DNA of 64,000 bases, from the NCBI GenBank assembly GCA_050950205.1, contig JBMNHF010000010.1:248001-312000 (forward strand), written 5' to 3'. Shown here piece after piece: positions 1 to 8,285 of this stretch. This DNA comes from WRAV01 sp050950205. GTDB taxonomy: Bacteria > Bacillota > Clostridia > Oscillospirales > Ruminococcaceae. Under the pieces are notes generated by a model, which saw only the letters and a program-made list of their open reading frames with translations, did no database searches and was not told the origin of the DNA. A program made the translations under genes and the position numbers. Position 1 is the stretch's first letter. Each line of letters opens with the position of its first letter.

Positions 1-2
1 GG

Positions 3-341
3 GTTCTGCGCTTTCGGCTGAGTTTTCTTTACACCCGGCAGGGGGTGGGGGTCATCGGGCAAGATGGATTTGAACTGCGCCTGCCCCGCCGGAACATCCG
101 GATTTTGTTTGACGATGTTTGGCACCTGACCTACCAGGATGGCAGACGGGGTAAGGGGCTGATTCTCAGCGCCAAAAGCCGTTCGGTTTATTTGGAACCC
201 CCTTATGGCTCTGTGCAAGGAGATGAATCCGCACAGGAAGCTCTCAAGGTTTTTTATCTGGAGCTGAAAACCGCCTATGAAAAAAGCCGGCAGAGTAAGG
301 CCGGGGGAGGAGAAATATTTGCAGAAACGCAGGAGCAGTAA
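3..341 (+). CDS. C-terminal part of an unknown protein, cut by the window edge
   Basis: The reading frame is open to the first bases of the window, so only the last 112 residues are seen; the GTG at 45 is probably internal. The piece is basic and strand-rich (RRNIRILFDDVWHLTYQDG), with a polar, Glu/Gln-rich tail and no recognisable motif. The alternating charged and hydrophobic pattern could suit a small beta-rich domain, but I do not recognise the family. Its stop lies 2 bases before the ATG of the MscS-type channel gene, so the two are probably co-transcribed and translationally coupled. Function unknown. Confidence 0.6.
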   Translation, partial: VLRFRLSFLYTRQGVGVIGQDGFELRLPRRNIRILFDDVWHLTYQDGRRGKGLILSAKSRSVYLEPPYGSVQGDESAQEALKVFYLELKTAYEKSRQSKAGGGEIFAETQEQ

Positions 342-343
342 CC

Positions 344-1192
344 ATGATTGAACTGTTGGACGCCCTTTTTAACAGCCAGAATCCCGCCTTTTCAAGCAGC
401 GGATTTGTTCTGCTGCGGATTTTTCTGATTCTGGTCTGCACCGTGCTCATTTCCAAAATCGTGGGAAAAGCCACTCGCCACAAGCAGTACGACAAGCTTT
501 ACTGGAAGTTTTTGCACAATGTCATTACCATTTTAATTTATTTGGTGGGCATTTTATTTGCACTGGGACAGCTTCCCCAGTTTAACAGCGGCATCGAGAC
601 GCTGCTGGCCGGCTCGGGAATCGCCGCCCTGGCACTCAGCCTTGCGGCGCAAGAGTCCTTGGGAAACGCCGTCAACGGCATTGTTCTCACCATATCCAAG
701 CCCTTTGAGGTGGGGGACCGCATTCGGCTGGTCAATGCGGGAATTACCGGATACATTGAGGACATCACCCTGCGGCATACGGTGATTCGCACCTTTATGA
801 ACAGCCGCATCATTGTTCCCAACTCCACCATCAACAAGGATATGATCGAAAACTCCAACTTTCAGCAGGCCCGGGCCTCTGCCTTTATCGACGTCATCAT
901 CAAGTACGAGGCGGATATGGAGCGGGCTATGGAGATTATGGCCCGGGTGGTGGGGGAGCACCCCAACTTTGTGGATACCCGAGGTCCCGAGGAGATGGAT
1001 AATCCCAAGGTACCGGTTTATGTGCGGGCGCTGGGGATTTATGGTGTGGAGCTGCGGGCCAGTATGTGGACCGAACACGTCGGCTTGAGTTTTGCCTCCT
1101 GCAGCGCCGTGCGCCGTCAGCTCAAACACGCCTTTGACGAGGCGGGAATTGAATTTGCCACCGCTATGCCTGCCGCTTTGCCGCCAGCCTAA
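344..1192 (+). CDS. MscS-family small-conductance mechanosensitive channel
   Basis: 282 residues, typical of short MscS proteins. Two or three N-terminal membrane segments (about 20-40 and 60-85) lead into the pore-lining helix, the Gly/Ala-rich stretch at about 92-120 (LLAGSGIAALALSLAAQESLG). The MscS beta domain follows at once with PFEVGDRI, and an alpha/beta C-terminal domain ends the protein. Members of the family open under membrane tension and release solutes during hypo-osmotic shock. The ATG has an AGGAG site 8 bases upstream and starts 2 bases after the preceding gene. A strong terminator follows, so this gene ends the unit. Confidence 0.93.
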   Translation: MIELLDALFNSQNPAFSSSGFVLLRIFLILVCTVLISKIVGKATRHKQYDKLYWKFLHNVITILIYLVGILFALGQLPQFNSGIETLLAGSGIAALALSLAAQESLGNAVNGIVLTISKPFEVGDRIRLVNAGITGYIEDITLRHTVIRTFMNSRIIVPNSTINKDMIENSNFQQARASAFIDVIIKYEADMERAMEIMARVVGEHPNFVDTRGPEEMDNPKVPVYVRALGIYGVELRASMWTEHVGLSFASCSAVRRQLKHAFDEAGIEFATAMPAALPPA

Positions 1193-1225
1193 CCAGGTGG
1201 CAACGATGATCCTTACACCATAAAG

Positions 1226-1256
1226 AAACGGCCCAGAAAGCGGGCCGTTTTGTTTA
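1226..1256 (+). terminator. Rho-independent terminator after the MscS gene
   Basis: Nine-pair stem (1226-1234 with 1242-1250) followed by a T-rich run. The remaining 160 bases before mnmA hold an isolated AGGAGGT at 1302-1308 with no start codon at usable distance and no clear promoter. Confidence 0.85.
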
Positions 1257-1419
1257 TGTTATAACAGACACCGGTGGCTTCTTGGAAAAACACCTTTCCG
1301 AGGAGGTATTTTTATCGGCACACCGCACACGTTAAAAAAGCCAAGTTATCCCACATGGTTGAATTTTGGGGCGGGATATGATACATTCGGAACAGAATGG
1401 AAAGGGGCAGAACAGTCCA

Positions 1420-2451
1420 ATGAAGGAAATGAAAAAAGTAGTAGTGGGAATGAGCGGGGGAGTGGATAGCACCGTCACCGCCCTGTTGCTCCAGCAGCAG
1501 GGTCTGGAGCCGGTGGGGGTGACCCTGCGGCTGTGGGGGGGAGAAGAAAACGCCCAAGATGCGGCTCAGGTTTGCAAGGCCTTGGGGATAGAGCACCGCA
1601 CTCTGGATTTGCGGGAGCGTTTTTTGCGGGAAGTGGTGGAACCCTTTGCCAACGAGTACACGGCAGGGCGCACCCCCAACCCCTGTGTGCGGTGCAACCG
1701 CCGCATTAAGTTTACCGCCCTTTGGGAGGAAGCCAGCAAACTGGATGCCGGTGTTGCCACCGGGCATTACGCCCGGGTTCTGCGGAAGGAAAAGGGGACA
1801 TTTCTTGCAAAGGGAACGGATTTATCCAAAGAGCAAAGCTACGTGCTGTGGGATTTGCCCCGTTGGCTGGTGCCCTACATCTACCTGCCTCTGGGGGACA
1901 AAACCAAGAAGGAAATCCGCGCCATTGCCGCCCAGGCAGGGCTTTCGGTAGCCCAAAAGGCAGACAGTCAGGACATTTGCTTTGTCCCCGACGGGGATTA
2001 TGCCGCCGTGCTGGAAAGCCTGCGCCCGGGGGAGAATCCTCCCGGCCGCTTTTTGGATGAAGAAGGCCGCACGCTGGGAGAACACCGGGGTCTTTGGCAC
2101 TACACGGTGGGGCAGCGCAAGGGCCTTGGCATCAGCTTTGGCAAGCCTATGTTTGTTAAGAAAATATGTGGCGAGACAGGGGATGTGGTGTTGGCGGAAA
2201 ATGACGCCCTTTTCCGCTCCTCTTTGACGGTGGATAAGCTCAACTGGCTGGATCGGGATAAGCTGGAGCAGCCGGAGGAGTTCGAGGTCAAGCTGCGGTA
2301 TGGGGCCCAGCCGGTGAAGGCACTGGTGATCCCCGAGGAAACCGGCGCCCGGATCGAGCTGCAGACTCCCCACCGGGCCATCACCCCCGGGCAAAGCGCA
2401 GTGTTTTATCAAGGAGAGATTCTTTGCGGCGGCGGAATCATTCGGTCTTAA
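1420..2451 (+). CDS. mnmA: tRNA-specific 2-thiouridylase MnmA
   Basis: 343 residues from the ATG at 1420, chosen because AAAGGGG lies upstream and the conserved N-terminus begins there; an upstream in-frame TTG at 1366 adds an unconserved leader. The ATP pyrophosphatase loop SGGVDS is at residues 12-17. The two catalytic cysteines that form the persulfide/disulfide pair are C89 (NPCVRCNRRIKF) and C187 (SQDICFVPDGDY). A beta-barrel C-terminal domain follows. The enzyme thiolates U34 of the tRNAs for Lys, Glu and Gln, taking sulfur from a cysteine desulfurase. It stands alone between terminators; no desulfurase gene is adjacent. Confidence 0.96.
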   Translation: MKEMKKVVVGMSGGVDSTVTALLLQQQGLEPVGVTLRLWGGEENAQDAAQVCKALGIEHRTLDLRERFLREVVEPFANEYTAGRTPNPCVRCNRRIKFTALWEEASKLDAGVATGHYARVLRKEKGTFLAKGTDLSKEQSYVLWDLPRWLVPYIYLPLGDKTKKEIRAIAAQAGLSVAQKADSQDICFVPDGDYAAVLESLRPGENPPGRFLDEEGRTLGEHRGLWHYTVGQRKGLGISFGKPMFVKKICGETGDVVLAENDALFRSSLTVDKLNWLDRDKLEQPEEFEVKLRYGAQPVKALVIPEETGARIELQTPHRAITPGQSAVFYQGEILCGGGIIRS

Positions 2452-2464
2452 GAGTGAAAAAAAG

Positions 2465-2496
2465 CAGTCCTCAGGCAAAAGCCTAAGGACTGTTTT
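2465..2496 (+). terminator. Terminator after mnmA
   Basis: Stem 2465-2476 with 2481-2492 around a loop of AAAA, followed by TTTTCTTG. It lies immediately outside the left end of the IS200-like element. Confidence 0.85.
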
Positions 2497-2567
2497 CTTG
2501 TGTTTGAAAACCCCCGGCTGTGCCGGGGAGTTCTAAAAAAGCTTTAGCGTTCCATATGATAAAAAAA

Positions 2568-2626
2568 CTCCTTTTGATATAGTAAAGATGCGGTCTGGCC
2601 ACTGCATCGATCAATCAAAAGGAGGT
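2568..2626 (+). promoter_or_regulatory. Hairpin that sequesters the tnpA ribosome site
   Basis: Bases 2568-2578 (CTCCTTTTGAT) are perfectly complementary to 2614-2624 (ATCAAAAGGAG), which contains most of the Shine-Dalgarno GGAGGT at 2621-2626. In IS200 a 5'-UTR stem of this kind is known to suppress transposase translation. Here the pairing is read from the sequence and the effect is inferred. Confidence 0.75.
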
Positions 2627-2634
2627 CATTCAAG

Positions 2635-3087
2635 ATGAACGACACAAATAGTCTATCTCATACGAAATGGAATTGCAAATATCATATCGTATTTGCACCA
2701 AAGTACCGTAGAAAAATATTCTATGGGGATCGAAAGGCGGAAATAGGAAAAATACTCAGAGAGCTTTGCGATTGGAAGCAAGTGAATATTTTAGAAGCAG
2801 AGGTGTGTCCCGATCATATCCATATGCTGGTTGAGATACCACCCAAAATGAGTGTGTCCGGCTTTGTAGGATTTCTGAAAGGCAAAAGCAGCCTGATAAT
2901 CCACGAAAGACATGGGAACTTGAAGTATCGCTATGGCAACCGCAGCTTTTGGTGTAGGGGATACTATGTGGATACTGCTGGCAAGAATGCAAAGAAAATT
3001 GCAGAGTATATCCAGAACCAATTGAAGGAAGATCAAATCCACGATCAGATGACACTAAAAGAATATCAAGACCCGTTTAACGGGTAG
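2635..3087 (+). CDS. tnpA: IS200-type Y1 (HUH) transposase TnpA
   Basis: 150 residues, the usual length. The HUH metal-binding motif is H61-I-H63 (CPDHIHMLVEIPP) and the catalytic tyrosine is most likely Y125 (KIAEYIQNQ). The N-terminal WNCKYHIVFAPKYRR block is the family hallmark. The protein acts as a dimer on single-stranded DNA, recognising the end hairpins and moving by peel-and-paste chemistry. GGAGGT lies 8 bases before the ATG but is predicted to be masked by an upstream stem, so expression should be low. No truncation is seen; the copy looks competent. Confidence 0.96.
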   Translation: MNDTNSLSHTKWNCKYHIVFAPKYRRKIFYGDRKAEIGKILRELCDWKQVNILEAEVCPDHIHMLVEIPPKMSVSGFVGFLKGKSSLIIHERHGNLKYRYGNRSFWCRGYYVDTAGKNAKKIAEYIQNQLKEDQIHDQMTLKEYQDPFNG

Positions 3088-3206
3088 CTGGTAGCAATCC
3101 CCTCGCAACTGCCAGATCGCAAAAAGCGTCTTTAGACGCCGCTAGTAACATAGGGCTTTGCCCGCATATGAAATACCCCCGGCTAAGCCGGGGGATCTTT
3201 ATTTAT

Positions 3207-6083
3207 CTATGGGGATAGATGTTTTTGAAGCTTGTACATCACTTCATCCATATCCAGGGGTTTTCCCACATGGTCATTCATGCCGCAGTCCAGGCAGCGC
3301 TCCACATCCTCCCGGAAGACATTGGCGGTCATGGCGATGATGGGGATGTTTGCCGCATGGGGAAACTCCAAGGCACGGATGGCGCGAGTGGCTTGGTAGC
3401 CGTCCATTTCCGGCATGTGAATATCCATAAAGATGGCGTCATAGCGCAAGGGGTCTGCGGCGAACATCTCCACCGCCCGCAGGCCGTTTTCAGCGCATTC
3501 AATGGCGATGCCCGCCGGCTCCAGCAGAGAGATGACAATTTCCCGGTTGATCTCCATATCCTCTGCCAACAGGATGGTTCGCCCGGTCAACACCGGCAGC
3601 TGGCTCAAATCCTCCTTCGATTGATTGCCAATGGTAAGGCAGTCTACAATACAGTCAATGATGGAGGAGGCAAAGAGTGGCTTTTGGATGTACCGGCAAA
3701 CTCCCGGCGGTTTAAAGTTGGGATCCATCTCAGTCCAGGCGGCGGTGGAAGTCATCACCACCAGACAACCGGTGTGCTTCCAAATGGACGGACCGAAAAG
3801 AATATCCTGCTCTTCATCCGCAATTTTTTGATCCACAAACAGGATGTGGAAAGGAGGATTCTTCTGGAGGAGGGACTGGGCCTCCTGCCACTGGGAGGCA
3901 ACCTGACAAGTAAAACCGTGTTTGCCCGAAAGTTGCCCAAAAAAATGCTGTGTTTTGGAGGAGCGGTCCACCACCAAAAGCCGTAAATTCTGCCAGTTGA
4001 TGTGGGGACGGGCCGATTGGTCTTCCCCCTGTTTGGTGAGGAAGGTAAAGGTGAAGGTAGAGCCTTTGCCCGGCTCAGAGTGTACCCAAATGTCCCCGCC
4101 CAAACTTTCCACAATGTTTTTGGAAATGGCAAGACCCAGCCCGGTTCCTCCAAATCGCCGGGAAATCCCCGCATCCGCCTGCTCGAAGGATTGAAACAGC
4201 CTTTCCTGATGCTCCGGCGCAATGCCGATGCCGTTATCTTGGACGGAGATTTCCACCAAAAAGGAGCCGTCCTCCTCCGACGGAAGCCGGTGGGCCTCCA
4301 CAAAGATCTCTCCTCTGCCGGGGGTAAACTTCACGGCGTTGGAAAGGAGATTGGTCATCACCTGTGTCAGCCGCTGTTCATCGCTGACCAGCCAGCGGGG
4401 GATGGCATCGTCAATGGAAACCAGAAGGGTGTGCTCCTTTTGACTTAGTCTATACCGCATGACGTTGGTGGTGCGCATCAGCATTTTTTCAAAATCAAAG
4501 GGGGCGTAAACCAGGTCCAGCCTGCCCGATTCGATTTTGGACATATCCAAAATATCGTTGATCACCCCCAACAAATGAATGGAGGCCTCAGCGATTTTAT
4601 CAATGCAGTAATCTCGGTGCTGGGGGTCTTGAGAGTACTTGGCGATTCGGGTCATGCCGATGATGGCGTTGAGAGGGGTGCGCATCTCGTGGGACATATT
4701 GGCCAAAAATTGCGATTTGGCCCTGGCAGCATCCTCCACCTTTTCCTTGGCACGCTTTGCTTTTTCGCTCATGATGCGCAGCTCTCTGGTGCGCTTTTCG
4801 ATGTTTGCCTCCAAGGTATCGGCAAACAGCTTTTTGGAGGTGATGTCGTAGCAGTTGAGCAAAAGGTAGGGCTTTCCATCCAGCCAGGTGATGGAGTTGG
4901 CAGAAACCGACAGCCACTGACCGGTGTGCTGGTGATAGAGCTCCGGATAATCCGTCGGCTCCTCCGCCCACTGCCGCTGAAAGGAAGCGGCCTGCGCCTG
5001 CAGATAGCGTTTGGCTGGTTGCCCGATGCAATCTTCTCCATGGATATTCCGAAATGCGCTGTTGGCAAAGGCAATGAGATCGGTTTTGGCATCCACCACC
5101 AAAATGTAAGAGCCTACATTGTCCAGCACAGATTCGTAGGTTTTGCGGCTCTGTTCCAATTCCTTGGCGGCATGCTGGCAGGCCAGGGCGGTGGAAATCA
5201 GGTTGGCTATATTTTTGAGGAAGCGAACGGTGCCCTCGTCCCAGGTTCGCTCCTCCACACAATCGTCAAAGCTGACAAAGCCATAGTGCTTTCCGTCCAG
5301 ATAGACGGCAAAAACGGCACAGGCAGTGAGATGCTCCTGTTCAAAAAAGGGCTGGCAGCATGGGGGAACCTGCCCGCTATGGATCAGCAGGCTGCCGGAG
5401 CTGCGCAGGGAGATGCAGGATTGGGATCCGGAAAGGCAAGCCAGGCGGGGGGAATGCTCCCCCTCCATCACCGAGGGGATACCCCGGTTGCACCACTCAC
5501 AGATCACCTTGCAGCCTGTATCCCCGAGGAATTCCCGAAATAGAAGGGCTCGGCTGACGTTGAGATATTCTCCCGTTCGGCTCAGAATGATTTGGAGCAC
5601 ATGTTCCGGGTGGGCATCTTGCAGGCTGAGCAAAATATCGTTGAGAACCGCCTGCTGGTGATAGTGATTTTCAATCAGGCGCTGGGTTCCCTCGCATTGG
5701 GAATTGCTGATGAGCACCGAGTCGCAGCAGAGGATGTTGTCGTCGGGATCCCGGTGGATGGTGTTGTATTCCGTCACGGGAATACGCTCGCCGTTTTTGG
5801 CAATCAGGCGGTAATGCAGCTGAAAGGCGTTCACTTTCCGAACCTCGTAGTCCCTGAGCATTTGGTTTACCATCGTCCTGTCGTCAGGGCAAACCAAGTC
5901 AAACCTCTGCTTTTGCTGGCTGGTAAACTCCTCCGGAGTGTATCCGTACATGGACACATTTTGGGTGACAAACCATGTGTGCCAGCTGTCCCCTTGACGG
6001 AAGTGACGAAAGGCAACCCCGGGTATTTGCTCAATAATGTCAGGCAGATGAGAAAAACGTGTGTCGTTTGCAGGGATACTCAT
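3207..6083 (-). CDS. Hybrid sensor histidine kinase (PAS-GAF-PAS-HisKA-HATPase-REC-REC)
   Basis: 958 residues with no membrane segment, so a cytoplasmic sensor. In order: PAS about 15-125; a Cys-rich GAF-like domain about 140-300; PAS about 313-415; a coiled coil 417-460; HisKA with H465 in SHEMRTP; HATPase with N-box NLLSNAVKF (578-586), DNGIGI (616-621) and GGTGLGLA (645-652). Two receiver domains follow. The first (about 700-815) is degenerate at its acidic pocket (VVDRSS). The second (835-955) is complete, with E841/D842, phospho-acceptor D887, T919 and K941. GGAGGG precedes the ATG. No output regulator or partner is adjacent, and the signal is unknown. Confidence 0.93.
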   Translation of the reverse strand: MSIPANDTRFSHLPDIIEQIPGVAFRHFRQGDSWHTWFVTQNVSMYGYTPEEFTSQQKQRFDLVCPDDRTMVNQMLRDYEVRKVNAFQLHYRLIAKNGERIPVTEYNTIHRDPDDNILCCDSVLISNSQCEGTQRLIENHYHQQAVLNDILLSLQDAHPEHVLQIILSRTGEYLNVSRALLFREFLGDTGCKVICEWCNRGIPSVMEGEHSPRLACLSGSQSCISLRSSGSLLIHSGQVPPCCQPFFEQEHLTACAVFAVYLDGKHYGFVSFDDCVEERTWDEGTVRFLKNIANLISTALACQHAAKELEQSRKTYESVLDNVGSYILVVDAKTDLIAFANSAFRNIHGEDCIGQPAKRYLQAQAASFQRQWAEEPTDYPELYHQHTGQWLSVSANSITWLDGKPYLLLNCYDITSKKLFADTLEANIEKRTRELRIMSEKAKRAKEKVEDAARAKSQFLANMSHEMRTPLNAIIGMTRIAKYSQDPQHRDYCIDKIAEASIHLLGVINDILDMSKIESGRLDLVYAPFDFEKMLMRTTNVMRYRLSQKEHTLLVSIDDAIPRWLVSDEQRLTQVMTNLLSNAVKFTPGRGEIFVEAHRLPSEEDGSFLVEISVQDNGIGIAPEHQERLFQSFEQADAGISRRFGGTGLGLAISKNIVESLGGDIWVHSEPGKGSTFTFTFLTKQGEDQSARPHINWQNLRLLVVDRSSKTQHFFGQLSGKHGFTCQVASQWQEAQSLLQKNPPFHILFVDQKIADEEQDILFGPSIWKHTGCLVVMTSTAAWTEMDPNFKPPGVCRYIQKPLFASSIIDCIVDCLTIGNQSKEDLSQLPVLTGRTILLAEDMEINREIVISLLEPAGIAIECAENGLRAVEMFAADPLRYDAIFMDIHMPEMDGYQATRAIRALEFPHAANIPIIAMTANVFREDVERCLDCGMNDHVGKPLDMDEVMYKLQKHLSP

Positions 6084-6220
6084 GATTGGCCCTCCAGCCT
6101 TTTCACCGTGGATGGAATGACCTTGGAAAGGTTGGTGCTTGCCGCTAGCGGATTTTGCTTCTTCCTGCCCTTTCCATCCACCAATAGACTTTTAACCCTC
6201 CGACTGGTCGTTATATGCAC

Positions 6221-6249
6221 ATTGTATACGAAAAATGCAATAAAAACAA
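6221..6249 (-). promoter_or_regulatory. Probable promoter of the hybrid kinase gene
   Basis: On the minus strand, TTGTTT (6249-6244), a 17-base spacer and TACAAT (6226-6221), about 140 bases before the start codon. The 275-base gap to mutY otherwise holds only a hairpin. Confidence 0.55.
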
Positions 6250-6312
6250 GAGAAATTTAAAATATATTACATAAAACACAGGGATTAATACATTTTTTTA
6301 TAACTAATTGCC

Positions 6313-6345
6313 AAAGCTCCGATGAAAACATCATCGGAGCTTTTA
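6313..6345. terminator. Hairpin terminator between mutY and the kinase gene
   Basis: Perfect 13-pair stem (6313-6325 with 6331-6343). The T run is better on the plus strand, but the position suits the end of the minus-strand mutY transcript. Confidence 0.6.
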
Positions 6346-6358
6346 TACCGTTCGATTT

Positions 6359-7477
6359 CTATTCATGGCTTTGGTGGAGCAAAGAATGTCCTGCCTCCAA
6401 AAAGGGGCGGAAGGCGCTGGGCAAGGCCACCTCCTCCTCCAGTTGGGAAGCCCCCGCCCAGAAAAAGCCCGGTGGCGGCGCAAAGAAGGAAGAGCATGCT
6501 GCAAAGCCCTTCATTCGCCACTCCACATGGCTAAAGATGTGGGTGGCTTCCCCCAAAAAGTGGAGATGATGCGCCTTGCCTCCCAGCCCTTTCACATAGG
6601 CGGAAATCTCCTCCTCTTCCCAAAAGCCCTCTAGGTTGACCGGCTCGGGCAGTCCGGCCAGCAGGCCCTTGGCGGGACGGCGGGAAAGGAGCAGTTTGCC
6701 ATCCGATATCAGCAGCAGGATGGAGCGCTGCTCCACCCGCCGGGGCTTCTTTTCCGGAAGGTTGGGGATGGCCGGCCAACTGTTTTCCCGGTGGGCGACA
6801 CAGAGGCCCTGCCAAGGGCAGACAGAGCAGAGGGGAGCGCCGTTGGGCAGGCAGACAATGGCTCCCAGCTCCATCAAGGCCTGATTAAAATCCCCCGGTG
6901 CTTCTGGGGGAATCATAGAGGCTGCCACCTGTGCCAATGCCTTTTTTACCTTGCCCTCTCCCAAGCTGGCACGGCTGCCCAGCAGACGGGTGAGCACCCG
7001 GTAGACGTTGCCGTCGGGGGCGGGCACCGGGATGCCAAAGGCGATGGACGCAATGGCACCGGCGGTGTAAGCTCCAATGCCGGGAAGGGTTTGCAAAGCG
7101 CCATAGTCGGCGGGCAGAGCACCGCCGTGCTGCTCCATCACCTGCCGGGCGGCCTTCTGCATATTTCGCACCCGGTTGTAGTACCCCAGCCCCTCCCACA
7201 GCTTGAGAAGCTGGTCCTCCGGTGCCGCTGCCAGAGCAGCAATGTCGGGAAGCTGGGCGATAAAGCGGGTGTAGTAAGCCCTCACAGCTTCTACCCGGGT
7301 TTGCTGGAGCATGATTTCGCTCACCCACACCTGATAGGGAGTGGGGGAAAAGGTGTCGGTTCCCCGCCAGGGCATTTCCCGCTTGTTTTGCCGATACCAG
7401 TCCAGCAGCAGTTTAGCGGGATGACTAAAATGCTCCAACCGCTGGGGAGGAACCCCAAGTATTTCCTGTAGCTTCAT
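6359..7477 (-). CDS. mutY: A/G-specific adenine glycosylase MutY
   Basis: 372 residues from the ATG at 7477, one base after the tatD stop; a TTG at 7492 would overlap tatD and is less likely. HhH-GPD fold: MLQQTRVEAV, the helix-hairpin-helix LPGIGAYTAGAI and the catalytic aspartate in PAPDGNVYRVLTR. The [4Fe-4S] ligands appear as C-x7-C-x2-C-x5-C (CLPNGAPLCSVCPWQGLC), with one residue more in the first gap than in E. coli. A C-terminal NUDIX-like domain that checks for 8-oxoG begins near ILLLISDGKLLLSRRP. The enzyme removes adenine mispaired with 8-oxoguanine. Last gene of the oxidoreductase-tatD-mutY run. Confidence 0.94.
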   Translation of the reverse strand: MKLQEILGVPPQRLEHFSHPAKLLLDWYRQNKREMPWRGTDTFSPTPYQVWVSEIMLQQTRVEAVRAYYTRFIAQLPDIAALAAAPEDQLLKLWEGLGYYNRVRNMQKAARQVMEQHGGALPADYGALQTLPGIGAYTAGAIASIAFGIPVPAPDGNVYRVLTRLLGSRASLGEGKVKKALAQVAASMIPPEAPGDFNQALMELGAIVCLPNGAPLCSVCPWQGLCVAHRENSWPAIPNLPEKKPRRVEQRSILLLISDGKLLLSRRPAKGLLAGLPEPVNLEGFWEEEEISAYVKGLGGKAHHLHFLGEATHIFSHVEWRMKGFAACSSFFAPPPGFFWAGASQLEEEVALPSAFRPFLEAGHSLLHQSHE

Positions 7478-7478
7478 C

Positions 7479-8261
7479 TTAAGAAATCCCAAAGAGCCGT
7501 TTGGCGTTGGCGGCGGTTAAGTCCACCACCTCTTGAGGCTCTAGGGTAAGTTCTCGGGCTATAACCTGCGCCACATAGGCAAGGAGGGTGGAGTCGCACC
7601 GCCTGCCCCGCAGGGGCTCGGGAGCCATGTAGGGAGCATCGGTTTCCATCAAAAGCAGCTCCTTTGGCACGGCCCGCAAAGCCTCCAGGGGCTTTCTGGC
7701 ATTTTTAAAGGTGATCACGCCGGTAAAGCCTACATACAGCCCCAGAGCCGTCACCTCCCGGGCCATTTGGGCACTGCCCGAAAAGCAGTGAACCACTCCC
7801 TTGGGGCGATACTGTTTGAGCAGGCGCAGGGTGTCCTCATGGGCTTCCCGGTCGTGGATAATCACCGGAAGCCCAAGCTTGTCCGCCAGAATGAGCTGCT
7901 CCTCAAAGACCTGCAGTTGGATCTCCCGGGGGGAAAAGTTGTAGTGGTAATCCAGGCCTATTTCCCCCACAGCCATCACCTTAGGCTGGGCCAATAGTTT
8001 TTTTAAGCGGTCTAAATAGTCGGCAGGGGCCTTGGATGCCTCGTGGGGATGAATTCCCGCAGCGCAGTAAACATGGGGATATGCCCGGGCAAGGGCAAGT
8101 CCTGCAGCGGCGCTGTCCAGATCGGAGGCGGCATTCATCACATAGGATACCCCCTGCCGAGGCAGCTGGGACAGCACCTCGTTTCGGTCGGGGGCAAAGC
8201 GCTCATCGTCGTAGTGGGCGTGGGAATCAAAGATGCCGGCAAGGCAAATGGGTTCAGACAT
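7479..8261 (-). CDS. tatD: TatD-family metal-dependent hydrolase (DNase)
   Basis: 260 residues. Metal-site motifs are all visible: DSHAHYDD near the N-terminus, the Glu in GEIGLDYHYN, VIIHDREAHEDT, VVHCFSGS and ETDAPYMAPEPLRGRRCDS. TatD proteins are TIM-barrel 3'-5' exonucleases or deoxyribonucleases linked to DNA repair and turnover. AAGGAG lies just before the ATG. It lies between the oxidoreductase gene and mutY with very short gaps, consistent with one transcript and, with mutY, a repair theme. Confidence 0.93.
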   Translation of the reverse strand: MSEPICLAGIFDSHAHYDDERFAPDRNEVLSQLPRQGVSYVMNAASDLDSAAAGLALARAYPHVYCAAGIHPHEASKAPADYLDRLKKLLAQPKVMAVGEIGLDYHYNFSPREIQLQVFEEQLILADKLGLPVIIHDREAHEDTLRLLKQYRPKGVVHCFSGSAQMAREVTALGLYVGFTGVITFKNARKPLEALRAVPKELLLMETDAPYMAPEPLRGRRCDSTLLAYVAQVIARELTLEPQEVVDLTAANAKRLFGIS

Positions 8262-8285
8262 AGGTTCTCCTTTGCGTATGGGGAT

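Larger units (their letters stand above)
2511..3194 (+). mobile_element. Complete IS200/IS605-family element (IS200 group)
   Basis: About 690 bases bounded by two subterminal hairpins. The left stem is CCCCGGC/GCCGGGG at 2512-2528 and the right stem is CCCCCGGC/GCCGGGGG at 3176-3194, with no conventional inverted or target repeats; this is the IS200 architecture. It carries tnpA only and no tnpB, as in the IS200 group. Exact cleavage sites cannot be fixed without an empty site; they should lie a few bases outside the hairpins. It sits between the mnmA terminator and the 3' end of the convergent sensor-kinase gene, so it disrupts nothing. Confidence 0.85.

Noticed and set aside
1300..1420. Small gene behind AGGAGGT at 1302
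   Set aside because: No ATG, GTG or TTG at a usable distance; the next start (1366, TTG) only extends mnmA with unconserved residues.
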